Shown here: positions 34,621 through 42,730 of the stretch, one piece after another
How the letters are laid out: each line of letters begins with the position of its first letter
Numbering within the stretch: the first letter of the stretch is position 1
Assembly: GCA_964584755.1 (NCBI GenBank)
Contig: CAZPAV010000002.1
Span: forward strand, 50,919 to 114,918
Length of the DNA stretch: 64,000 nucleotides
Direction: 5' to 3'
Origin: CAZPAV01 sp964584755
Lineage (GTDB): Bacteria > Actinomycetota > Acidimicrobiia > Spongiisociales > UBA5794
Made by a program: the position numbers and the translations under genes
Notes under the pieces: model-generated
Seen by the model: the letters and a program-made list of their open reading frames with translations, nothing else
Databases searched by the model: none
What the model was told of the DNA's origin: nothing

Positions 34621-35616
34621 CTACCTCTCCCCTCCGCCCGACGGTGCCGGCGCCCCGCGGAGGAATCCGGCGGCTCCGGCCACGCCCACGAGCCCGACGC
34701 CCACCGCGATGCCGGTGAGCGTCGAGGGGACCGGCCCGCGAGCCCGGTCGACACCGACGACCGCGGCGACGACCAGCGCCTGGGTGCCCGCCGCGGCGAG
34801 GTCGACCGCGGGAACCGGCCATCCGCGATCGACGAGCCGGTCGTAGAGATGCGAGCGGTCTCCGACGAAGAGGGGACGACCGGCGAGGCGGCGGCGCAGG
34901 GTGGTGACGACGAGGTCGACGAGGACGACGCCGAGGAGCGCCACCGCCGCCGCGAGGCCCGCCAGCCGTGTTCCCCACGAGTCGATCCCGGGCGGGACCG
35001 CGCCGAGCATGGCGACGGCGAGCGCTCCTCCCACGAGGTACGCCCCACCGTCGCCGAGGAAGACGCGGGCCGGGGGCCGGTTGAGTGCGAGGAAACCGGC
35101 CAGGGCCCCGGCGAGCACCGCGGCCTCCACCCCCACCGTTCCGCGACCGCTCGCCATCCACCACACGCCGAGGGCGGCCACGAGGGTCACCGAGCCGGCC
35201 AGACCGTCGAGGCCGTCGACGAGGTTCACCGCGTTCACCGCGACGACCACCACGAGCGCACCCAGGAGGGCCCGCGTCGCCGGATCGGCGGGGAACGGCG
35301 AGGACCAACCGAGCACCGCGCCGATCGCCACCTCGGCGACGAGCCGCAGGCGCGGGTCGATCTCGGCCCGATCGTCGAGCACGCCGAGCCCGAGGAGCGC
35401 GCCGAGTCCGAGGAGCGGACCGGGGAGGAGCCGCCCCGTGACGGCGCCGCCGGCGAGGATCCCGGCGAAGACGCCGAACCCTCCCACCGCCGCAACGGGC
35501 CGTCCGTGGGTCTTGAGGCGGGCGTCGGGTCGGTCCACGAGCCCCAGCCGGGGAGCGAGCCGGATGGCTCCCCACCCGACGAGGAGGGAGACGACCGCCG
35601 CCACGAGGACGCTCAC
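34621..35616 (-). CDS. WecA/MraY-type undecaprenyl-phosphate sugar-1-phosphate transferase
   Basis: A 331-residue protein with about 10-11 membrane helices. It carries the family motifs GVLDDRAEID, NAVNLVDGLDGLAG and FLGDGGAYLVGG, and GDRSHLYDRL as the counterpart of the HxHH motif. It moves GlcNAc-1-phosphate or a similar sugar phosphate to undecaprenyl phosphate, starting glycan assembly. It is the first gene of the 11-gene minus-strand operon. The GTG at 35616 is inferred from the first membrane helix. Divergent from a membrane-protein gene 54 bases away. Confidence 0.92.
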   Translation of the reverse strand: MSVLVAAVVSLLVGWGAIRLAPRLGLVDRPDARLKTHGRPVAAVGGFGVFAGILAGGAVTGRLLPGPLLGLGALLGLGVLDDRAEIDPRLRLVAEVAIGAVLGWSSPFPADPATRALLGALVVVVAVNAVNLVDGLDGLAGSVTLVAALGVWWMASGRGTVGVEAAVLAGALAGFLALNRPPARVFLGDGGAYLVGGALAVAMLGAVPPGIDSWGTRLAGLAAAVALLGVVLVDLVVTTLRRRLAGRPLFVGDRSHLYDRLVDRGWPVPAVDLAAAGTQALVVAAVVGVDRARGPVPSTLTGIAVGVGLVGVAGAAGFLRGAPAPSGGGER

Positions 35617-35658
35617 GGTCCACCCACCGATGGGCGCGGCGCCGGAGGGACCGCCGGG

Positions 35659-35664
35659 TATCCT
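35659..35664 (+). promoter_or_regulatory. -10 box TATCCT of a leaderless promoter
   Basis: TATCCT ends six bases before the ATG at 35671, with no Shine-Dalgarno sequence. It lies in the short divergent gap opposite the WecA-like gene. Confidence 0.55.
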
Positions 35665-35670
35665 CGCGCC

Positions 35671-36570
35671 ATGTCGGACACCCTCACGGTCCTCTCGGGC
35701 GCGGGATTCCTCGCCGGGCTCCTCGCCGGGATGGCGACCCTCGTCGCCGGCTGGCTGTGGGCGCTCGTGCGGTCCGCTCCCCGGCCCCGCCCCCACGGCG
35801 GTGTGCTCATCGCGGCGTTCGTGCTCGTCGCGCTCGCGTTCACCGAGGACGTCCCCCTCTCGCTCGTCGCCGGTCTCGCCCTCCTCGGGGTGGCGGGCGT
35901 CGTCCCCGTACCGGGTCCGCTCCGGGTCCTCCTCTCCCTCCCCGGCGCCGCGCTCGTGACGCGCGGAGAGACCGGGTGGACTCCCTGGCTCGTCGTCGTC
36001 GCCATCGCGCTCGCCGTTCCCCTCGTGGCGTCGTTCGATCGCAACGCCCTCGCTCGACGATACGGTATCCCGCTCTTCGGTATTGCCGCGCTCGGGCTCT
36101 TCTTCACCGTGCCCGACACCGAGATCCCGGCCGTCCTCCTCGGCGCCATGGTCGTCGGCGCGTTCGTCGGGTGGCCGAAGCCCTTCTTCGTGCTCGGCGC
36201 ACCCGGAGCCGCGGTGCTCACCGGGCTCTTCGCCCACGTCGCGCTCGCCGGCGCCGTCGGACGCCCGGCGGCCCTGCTGCCGGCCCTGGCCTGCCTGGGC
36301 CTGCTCCTCGTCGCGCCGCTCGTGCTCGTCGTGGGCGGCACCGGCGGGATCCTGCCGGTTCGCCACGACGGACTCTGGCTCCTCTCCGGACAGCTCGCCC
36401 TCGTCACGGTGCTGTCGCGTCTCGTCGACGCGCAGCGCGGGACCACCGCCGCGGCGCTCCTCACCGGCCTCGTCCTCGCCGCGGCCGGGACGCTCCTGAC
36501 GCTCTCCGTCCGCACCGGCCCCACGCCTCGTGCCGATGCGCCCGACGTGGAGGGCTCACTGCCGCGCTGA
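35671..36570 (+). CDS. Multi-pass membrane protein of unknown function
   Basis: A 299-residue protein, almost entirely hydrophobic, with about 9-10 predicted membrane helices and short loops. No catalytic motif is recognised. A loop near the middle contains FDRNALARRYGIP. It stands alone, flanked by the WecA-like gene (divergent) and the CapD-like gene (convergent, 16 bases). The ATG at 35671 sits six bases after TATCCT, so it is probably expressed from its own leaderless promoter. A role in lipid-carrier or glycan transport is possible from context only. Confidence 0.75.
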   Translation: MSDTLTVLSGAGFLAGLLAGMATLVAGWLWALVRSAPRPRPHGGVLIAAFVLVALAFTEDVPLSLVAGLALLGVAGVVPVPGPLRVLLSLPGAALVTRGETGWTPWLVVVAIALAVPLVASFDRNALARRYGIPLFGIAALGLFFTVPDTEIPAVLLGAMVVGAFVGWPKPFFVLGAPGAAVLTGLFAHVALAGAVGRPAALLPALACLGLLLVAPLVLVVGGTGGILPVRHDGLWLLSGQLALVTVLSRLVDAQRGTTAAALLTGLVLAAAGTLLTLSVRTGPTPRADAPDVEGSLPR

Positions 36571-36586
36571 GCCACGAACCGGCCGC

Positions 36587-38563
36587 TCAGGCGTCGCCGG
36601 TCGCGGCGATCGGCACCCCGGGGTACCCGACGACCGGCCGCAGGTCGACGACCTCCGTGCCGGCCCAGCGTGCCCGTGCCATGTCGAGGAGGAGCTCGGC
36701 GAGCTCGTCCGGCCGCTCATCGGCGAGGAGCGACTCGATCTGCGCCAGCGCCTCGTACATCGTCGCCGCGCCGGGAGGAGTGGGGCGAGCCATGAGGATC
36801 TTGCCGTGGGTGGTGGGCTCGAGCGGCTCCACCGCGAGTTGCTCGCTGAAGCGCTCCCCGGGACGGATGCCGGTGATCTCCACCGCGATGTCCTTCCCCG
36901 GCACGAGACCCGCCAGCCGGATGAGCCGGTGGGCGAGATCGAGGATCCGGACCGGGTCGCCCATGTCGAGGACGAACACCTCCCCGCCCTCGGAGAGCGC
37001 GGCCGCCTGGAGAACGAGCTGGACCGCCTCGTCGACGGTCATGAAGTACCGCTCCATGGAGGGATGGGAGACCGTCACGGGACCCCCCGCCTGGATCTGA
37101 CGGGTGAAGGTCGGCACGACGCTCCCCCGGCTGCCGAGGACGTTCCCGAACCGGACCGCCGAGAAGCGGGGCCGCCGCACCCGCCGGGACTCGACCTGAA
37201 CGAGCATCTCGGCGAGCCGCTTGCTGGCGCCCATGATGCTCGTCGGGTTCACGGCCTTGTCGGTGGAGATGAGGACGAACTGCTCCGCGGCGTGATCGAC
37301 CGCCGCCCGGACGAGGATCTCGGTCCCGAGGACGTTCGTCTTCGCCGCCTCGTCGGGACACCGCTCCAGGATGGGCACGTGCTTGTGGGCCGCGGCGTGG
37401 AACACCACGTCGGGTCGGTACCGGGCGAAGACGGCGCGGATGCGGGGCTCGTCGCGGACGTCGGCGAGCTCGAGGCGCACCGCGACGTCCCCTTCCCAGC
37501 GGGACAGGGCGTCGTGGAGGTGGGTCTCGTCGTGATCCAGGGCGACGACCTGCTCCGGCGAGAATCCGATCACCTGGCGCACGAGCTCGGAGCCGATGGA
37601 GCCTCCGGCGCCGGTGACGAGGACCGTCTTGCCGGCGACGAGCTGCGCCACCTGGGCGAGGTCCGTCTGCACCGTCCCCCGCTCGAGGAGGTCGCAGAGC
37701 CGGAGGTCGCGGATGTCCCGGCTCCCACCGCGCGCCGCGAGGACGGCGTCGATGGCCGGGAGGATCCGCAGCCGGACCTCGACGTCGAGACAGAGATCGA
37801 TGAGGCGTCGGGCGAGGACCGACCCCTCGCCGTCGGCGATGACCACCTGGTCGATGTCGAGCTCGCTCACGAGGCGGGGAACGTCGTCGACGGCACCGAG
37901 CACCGGGAGGCCGGCGAGTCGCCGCCGCATGTCGGGACGCTCCGCGCCGGGGTCGACGAAACCCACCACGAAGATGCCGCCGGACCCGACGGACCGGTGG
38001 CGGGCGAGATGGACCGCCTCCTCCCCGACGCCGACGACGAGGGCCCGCTCCCCGTATCCGCCCGCCTCCCGCATCCGACGGAACGAGAAGAGGCGGGACC
38101 AGAAGCGCAACGCGCCCATGCCGCCCAGGGTGAGGAGGACCCCGATGACGAGCACGGAGAGTGGGAGGGGACGAACGCCGTCCCACACGTCGGTCCACCG
38201 GCTCCCCTCCACCAGGACGAGGAGCGTCGCCCCGGCGGCGAGGGAGGCGCCGGCGAGCCGGACGGCCTCCTCGACGCTGGCGTACCGCCACACGTGCCCG
38301 TAGTTCCCGAAGAGGACGTTCGCCCCGATGTGGACCCCGATGATGAGGGGCAGCATGACCCCCAGTCGGGTCCACCACACCTCCGGAACGGCCCCCGACG
38401 CGTCGAGGAACCGGATGCTCAGCGCGGCCGCGTACGCGACGACGATGACCGCACCTTCGATGATCGCCAGCGAGAGGTCGGTCCGGACCCTGCTCGCCGC
38501 ACGCGCCACCCGGATCCCCCACTGCTCACCGGTCGTGGACCGGTGCCCCTGTCCTTCCCCCAC
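36587..38563 (-). CDS. CapD/WbpM/FlaA1-like nucleoside-diphosphate-sugar dehydratase/epimerase
   Basis: A 658-residue protein with four N-terminal membrane helices, a CoA-binding-like Rossmann domain (VVGVGEEAVHLARH) and a C-terminal SDR domain with TGAGGSIGSELVRQ, HAAAHKHVPILE, STDKAVNPTSIMGASKRLAE and FGNVLGSRGSV. Relatives convert UDP-GlcNAc to 4-keto-6-deoxy sugars (WbpM, PglF), the usual precursor for DegT aminotransferases such as that at 41558. The GTG at 38563 is taken as start. It is transcribed alone. Confidence 0.92.
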   Translation of the reverse strand: MGEGQGHRSTTGEQWGIRVARAASRVRTDLSLAIIEGAVIVVAYAAALSIRFLDASGAVPEVWWTRLGVMLPLIIGVHIGANVLFGNYGHVWRYASVEEAVRLAGASLAAGATLLVLVEGSRWTDVWDGVRPLPLSVLVIGVLLTLGGMGALRFWSRLFSFRRMREAGGYGERALVVGVGEEAVHLARHRSVGSGGIFVVGFVDPGAERPDMRRRLAGLPVLGAVDDVPRLVSELDIDQVVIADGEGSVLARRLIDLCLDVEVRLRILPAIDAVLAARGGSRDIRDLRLCDLLERGTVQTDLAQVAQLVAGKTVLVTGAGGSIGSELVRQVIGFSPEQVVALDHDETHLHDALSRWEGDVAVRLELADVRDEPRIRAVFARYRPDVVFHAAAHKHVPILERCPDEAAKTNVLGTEILVRAAVDHAAEQFVLISTDKAVNPTSIMGASKRLAEMLVQVESRRVRRPRFSAVRFGNVLGSRGSVVPTFTRQIQAGGPVTVSHPSMERYFMTVDEAVQLVLQAAALSEGGEVFVLDMGDPVRILDLAHRLIRLAGLVPGKDIAVEITGIRPGERFSEQLAVEPLEPTTHGKILMARPTPPGAATMYEALAQIESLLADERPDELAELLLDMARARWAGTEVVDLRPVVGYPGVPIAATGDA

Positions 38564-38655
38564 GTCGACCTACTTTCCCCCCGTGATACGTTCCCGGCGG
38601 GGGGAGCCACCCCCCTGCCCCGGGCGTCCGTCCGCGGGGCGGGCGCCGTACATCG

Positions 38656-38661
38656 AGCATA
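38656..38661 (-). promoter_or_regulatory. -10 box TATGCT for the CapD-like gene
   Basis: TATGCT on the minus strand lies about 93 bases before the GTG at 38563. A CTGCGC 18 bases upstream could serve as a weak -35. The 158-base divergent gap also holds a G/C-rich inverted repeat between this box and the start codon. Confidence 0.35.
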
Positions 38662-38708
38662 CCACCGTACGCGCGCAAGGCGCAGGGCCCGCTCCCCCCG
38701 CCGCCGAG

Positions 38709-38714
38709 TACCGT
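38709..38714 (+). promoter_or_regulatory. -10 box TACCGT of a leaderless promoter
   Basis: TACCGT ends seven bases before the ATG at 38722 and includes the upstream in-frame GTG (38713), which therefore is unlikely to be the start. No ribosome binding site is present. Confidence 0.55.
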
Positions 38715-38721
38715 GACCCCG

Positions 38722-40473
38722 ATGCGCGTCGCCCATCTCGCCACCGTCGACCTCAGCCTCCGCTACCTCGTGTTCCCGCAGCTCACCGCGGTGCGGGACC
38801 TCGGAGGCGAGGCGGTCGGCATCTCCGCCCCGGGGCCGTACGTCGCCGACCTCACCGCGGCGGGGATCCGCCACGTTCCCCTCCCCGGGTCCACGCGCAG
38901 CTTCGCTCCGCTCGACGATCTCCGCGCCGCGCTCTCCCTCTGGCGGATCCTGCGCCGGGAACGCCCCGACGTGCTCCACACGCACACGCCCAAGCCCGGG
39001 ATCTACGGACGGATCGTGGGACGGCTCGCCGGGGTGCCGGCCGTCCTCAACACCATCCACGGCCTCTACGCCACCCCCGACGACCGGCTCCCGGCGCGGA
39101 TCGCGGTCTACACCCTGGAGGCGATCGCCTCCCGGTTCTCGGACGCGGAGCTCGTCCAGAGCCGCGAGGACCTCGAGCTCGTCACGCGGCGTCGCATCAC
39201 CCGGCCCGAGCGCACCGTCCTCCTCGGCAACGGGGTCGACCTGGCACGTTTCGACCCGGACCGGTTCCCCGCGACACACCGGGAACGGGTGCGGGCCGAG
39301 CTGGGGATCCCGGAGGATCGGATCGTCGTCGGCATGGTGGGGCGACTCGTGGCGGAGAAGGGGTACCCGGAGCTCTTCGCCGCCGCCCGCCTGCTCGGCT
39401 CCGGGTACGTGGTCCTCGCGATCGGGCCCCACGAGCCGGAGAAGGCCGATGCGCTCGCTCCCGAGGTCGTCGCCACGGCGCGTCGCGACGGCGTTCGCCT
39501 GCTGGGCATGCGCACCGACGTGGACCGTCTCTACGGCGCCATGGACCTCTTCGTCCTCCCCTCCCACCGCGAGGGCTTCCCCCGGGCCGCGATGGAGGCG
39601 GCGGCGATGGGCCTCCCGATCGTCGCCACCGACATCCGCGGCTGCCGTGAGGTCGTGGAGGACGCGGTCAACGGGCTCCTCGTTCCCGTCGGCGACCCGG
39701 CGGCGCTCGCCGGCGCCATCCGCTCCCTCGGCGAGGATCCGGCGCGACGCCGTCGCATGGGCGCGGCGGGACGCGACAAGGCACGCCGGGAGTTCGACGA
39801 GCGGGAGGTCGTCCGGCGCGTCCTCTCCGAGCAGGTGCGGGCGCTCCGGGCGAAGGGGCGTTTCGAGCGGTTCGCCGCCGCCCCCGGCATCCGGCTGCGT
39901 GAGGCGACCGTCCGCGACGTCCCCATCGTCGCCCGTCTCCACGCCGACGGCATCGCCACCGGGTTCCTGCCGCGTCTGGGCCCGGGGTTCCTCGAGGAGC
40001 TGTACCGCGCGCTCGTGGCCGCGCCCGGCACGCTCGTGCTCGTGGCGGAGGACGAGTTCGCACCGATCGGGTTCGTCGCCGGCGCCGCCGACACCGCCGC
40101 GTTCTTCTCGTGGTTCGCCCGCCGCCGCGGAGTGCGGGCCGCCCGGCGTGCCGCGTCCCGTCTCCTTCGTCCCGGGAACCTCCGGCGTGCCTGGGAGACG
40201 TGGCGCTACGACGGGGAGCACCTCGGGGTCCCCGCCGAGTTGCTCTCCATGGCGGTGGCCCCGCCCTTCCGTGGCGCCGGCATCGGCCGACGGCTCGGCG
40301 CGACGTTCCTGGAGCGACTCGCCGCGGAGGGCACGACCCGGGTGAAGGTCGTCGTGGCCGCGGCGAACGCCGCGGCCCAGGCCACCTATCGGGGCCTCGG
40401 CTTCCGGCCGGCGGGGACGTTCGAGGTCCACGCCGGGGAACCCTCCCTGGTGATGGTCCGGGCTCAGACCTGA
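38722..40473 (+). CDS. Fusion of family 4 glycosyltransferase and GNAT acetyltransferase
   Basis: A 583-residue two-domain protein. Residues 1-378 are a GT-B transferase like PglA/WbnK types: HTHTPKPGIYGR, NTIHGLYATPDD, GMVGRLVAEKGYPEL and EX7E from Glu284 to Glu292. Residues about 388-583 are a complete GNAT domain: LREATVRDVPIV, the acetyl-CoA loop RGAGIG at 517-522, and AAQATYRGLGF. The parts could transfer a sugar and acylate it. The ATG at 38722 is chosen over GTG 38713 because a -10 box covers the latter. The 3' end overlaps the convergent GT4 gene by 10 bases. Confidence 0.92.
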   Translation: MRVAHLATVDLSLRYLVFPQLTAVRDLGGEAVGISAPGPYVADLTAAGIRHVPLPGSTRSFAPLDDLRAALSLWRILRRERPDVLHTHTPKPGIYGRIVGRLAGVPAVLNTIHGLYATPDDRLPARIAVYTLEAIASRFSDAELVQSREDLELVTRRRITRPERTVLLGNGVDLARFDPDRFPATHRERVRAELGIPEDRIVVGMVGRLVAEKGYPELFAAARLLGSGYVVLAIGPHEPEKADALAPEVVATARRDGVRLLGMRTDVDRLYGAMDLFVLPSHREGFPRAAMEAAAMGLPIVATDIRGCREVVEDAVNGLLVPVGDPAALAGAIRSLGEDPARRRRMGAAGRDKARREFDEREVVRRVLSEQVRALRAKGRFERFAAAPGIRLREATVRDVPIVARLHADGIATGFLPRLGPGFLEELYRALVAAPGTLVLVAEDEFAPIGFVAGAADTAAFFSWFARRRGVRAARRAASRLLRPGNLRRAWETWRYDGEHLGVPAELLSMAVAPPFRGAGIGRRLGATFLERLAAEGTTRVKVVVAAANAAAQATYRGLGFRPAGTFEVHAGEPSLVMVRAQT

Positions 40474-41561
40474 CGTCGCAGCACCCGATCGAGTCCGGCC
40501 GCGGCGTGCTCGACGAGGAACCGGCCGGCGACGATCTCCCGGCCCGCCTCACCGAGGCGGTGGCGCAGTGCCGGCTCGGTGGCGAGACGCCGAACCGCCG
40601 CCGCCACCGCGGCCACGTCCCGATCCACGAGGATCCCGGACCGACCGCCGTCGAGGGCCTCGGCGATCCCCCCCACCCGGGTCGCCACCACGGGGAGCCC
40701 CGCCGCTCCCGCCTCGAGGACCACCCCCGGGAGCCCCTCGGTCCGGGAGGTGAGGAGGAGGAGGTGACCCCAGGCGAGATGAGGCCGGACGTCCGGGACC
40801 GGGCCGACGAGCTCGACCCGCTCCTCCACGCCGAGCCGCTCGGCCCGCCGCCGCAGCTCGGCGGCGAGCGGGCCCCCGCCCACGAAGCGGATGACGGCAT
40901 CCGTCCCCTCCCAGATCACGCGTGCCGCCGCCTCGAGGGCGAGGAGCGGATCCTTCTCCGCGGAGAGCCGGCCCACGAAGAGGACGCGCAGCGGACCCGC
41001 CGCCGTCTCCCGTTCCACCCCCAGGAGGTCGCGGGGCACCCCCGAGGGGACGACCCGGATTCGCTCCCGCGGCACACCCACCTGGGCCACGAGCTCGGCC
41101 GCGACGGACTCGGCGACGGCTACGACGACGTCGTACCGGGCCGCGAGCAGCCGGTACCGCCACACCTGGATCCGGCGGTCGACCCAGGCCCCGGGACTCC
41201 CGATGGCGACGTAGGCGAGGAGGGGCCGACGCCGCATGGCGAGCCCCGCCACGGCGACGTAGCGCAGGGTGGCCGAGCCCCAGGCGAGGAGGGCGTCCGG
41301 CGCCTCGGAGCGGATCTCCCTCCGCAGTCGCCGCACGAGCCCGGGGCGGAGCCCGCGGAGACCTTCGGGACGTCGATCGGACAGCGGCGCGGCGTCCACC
41401 CGGGGACCGGGGGAGGCGGAGAGGGACACGAGTCGCGGCGACCACCCGAGCCCGACCATCGCCCGCGTCGTCCGCTCCGCCTGCACCTCGGCCCCCCGCC
41501 GGCGGTCGGTCGTCACGACCACGAGGAGACGGCGACGGGGCCCCCCGGGGGAGACGCTCAC
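40464..41561 (-). CDS. Family 4 glycosyltransferase
   Basis: A 365-residue GT-B enzyme with LLVVVTTDRRRGAEVQ at the N-terminus, VVPSGVPRDLL, LFVGRLSAEKDPLLAL and EX7E in TEGLPGVVLEAGAAG. It is the last gene of the six-gene operon 47002-40464. The GTG at 41561 overlaps the aminotransferase stop. Sugar specificity cannot be inferred. Confidence 0.9.
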   Translation of the reverse strand: MSVSPGGPRRRLLVVVTTDRRRGAEVQAERTTRAMVGLGWSPRLVSLSASPGPRVDAAPLSDRRPEGLRGLRPGLVRRLRREIRSEAPDALLAWGSATLRYVAVAGLAMRRRPLLAYVAIGSPGAWVDRRIQVWRYRLLAARYDVVVAVAESVAAELVAQVGVPRERIRVVPSGVPRDLLGVERETAAGPLRVLFVGRLSAEKDPLLALEAAARVIWEGTDAVIRFVGGGPLAAELRRRAERLGVEERVELVGPVPDVRPHLAWGHLLLLTSRTEGLPGVVLEAGAAGLPVVATRVGGIAEALDGGRSGILVDRDVAAVAAAVRRLATEPALRHRLGEAGREIVAGRFLVEHAAAGLDRVLRRQV

Positions 41562-42730
41562 CGCAGGGCTCGCTCCACCGCGGCGCCGTGGCGGCCGATC
41601 CGGGCGATCGCGGCGGCGACGCGATCCACGGTCTCCAGTGGGAGGTGACTCCAGATGGGCAGGCTCACGACCCGGGCGGCGAGGTCGTCCGTCACCGGGA
41701 GGGGACCGGTCGCCACGCCCCGGTACGCCCGCTGACGGTGCACCGGCGGCGAGTAGTACCGCCGGGTGGCCACCCCCTCGGCGTCGAGCGCGGTGACGAG
41801 GGTGTCGCGACCGCACCCGAAGACGTCCCCGTCCACGAGGATGGTGAGATCCTTGTAGGAGCTGCGGTCCCCGGGCCCGACCCCCTGGAACTCCACGCCG
41901 GGAACGGCCGTCAGCGCCGCCCGGTACCGGCTCGCCACCGCGTTGCGGTGGGCGACACGCTCCTCGAGGTGCTCGAGGGCGACGAGGGCGATCGCGGCAT
42001 GGAGCTCGCTGAGCCGGCCGTTCAGACCGGGGAATCGGGTGTCGTAGTCCCCCGGGTTGCCGTAGTTCCGGGCGACGCGCAGTCGTGCCGCGAGATCCGG
42101 GTCGTTCGTCGTCACGAGCCCCCCCTCGGCGCCGCTGAGCACCTTCGTCGGCGTGAGACTGAACACCTCGGCCGATCCCGAGCCGCCCAGCGGGCGCGGA
42201 CCGTGACCGACGTCGATGAGGGAGCCGGCGGCGTGGGCGGCGTCGAAGACGAGCGGGACGCCCAGCTCGGCGGCGCGGCGCTCCAGGCCCGGAACGTCGC
42301 ACGGTACGCCGGAGACGTGGACCCCCACGACCGCTGCGACACCCTCGGGAACGTTCTCCGGACGGAGACACCAGGTCACCGGATCACAGTCGGCGAACCG
42401 CGGCGGCAGCCCGTTCCACGCCACGGCGTGCGCCGTGGCGGAGAACGTGAAAGAGGGCACGAGCACGGGACCGTCGATCTCCAGCGCCTGGAGGAGCAGC
42501 AGGAGGCCCGTCGTGCACGACGCCACCGCGACACAGTGATCGACGCCGAACGTCGCGGCCACGCCTTCCTCGAGACGGCGGGTGAGGGGGCCGTCGGTCA
42601 GCCATCCCGAGTCCAGCGCCCCGGCGACGAGGTCGAGGACGCGGTCCCGCTCCTCGAGGGTGGGACGGGCGAAGGGCAGGGGGGGCGCGAACGCGGGCTC
42701 ACCGCCGAGCACCGCGGGGAGATCGGTCAC
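41558..42730 (-). CDS. DegT/DnrJ/EryC1/StrS-family PLP sugar aminotransferase
   Basis: A 390-residue fold-type I PLP enzyme. It has SCTTGLLLLLQAL near the phosphate site, FDAAHAAG, the Schiff-base Lys in SLTPTKVLSGAEGG, and the late NYGNPGDYD and NGRLSELHAAIAL segments. These enzymes aminate keto-sugars; the likely partner is the CapD-like dehydratase at 36587. The product amine could be a substrate for the nearby GNAT. The GTG at 42730 overlaps the stop of the membrane-protein gene (GTGA). Confidence 0.93.
   Translation of the reverse strand: MTDLPAVLGGEPAFAPPLPFARPTLEERDRVLDLVAGALDSGWLTDGPLTRRLEEGVAATFGVDHCVAVASCTTGLLLLLQALEIDGPVLVPSFTFSATAHAVAWNGLPPRFADCDPVTWCLRPENVPEGVAAVVGVHVSGVPCDVPGLERRAAELGVPLVFDAAHAAGSLIDVGHGPRPLGGSGSAEVFSLTPTKVLSGAEGGLVTTNDPDLAARLRVARNYGNPGDYDTRFPGLNGRLSELHAAIALVALEHLEERVAHRNAVASRYRAALTAVPGVEFQGVGPGDRSSYKDLTILVDGDVFGCGRDTLVTALDAEGVATRRYYSPPVHRQRAYRGVATGPLPVTDDLAARVVSLPIWSHLPLETVDRVAAAIARIGRHGAAVERALR

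Noticed and set aside
38570..38640. G/C-rich inverted repeat between the CapD-like gene and its promoter box, considered as a riboswitch or attenuator
   Set aside because: It has no recognisable aptamer core or alternative pairing with a T-run, and only simple G-run/C-run pairing is visible.
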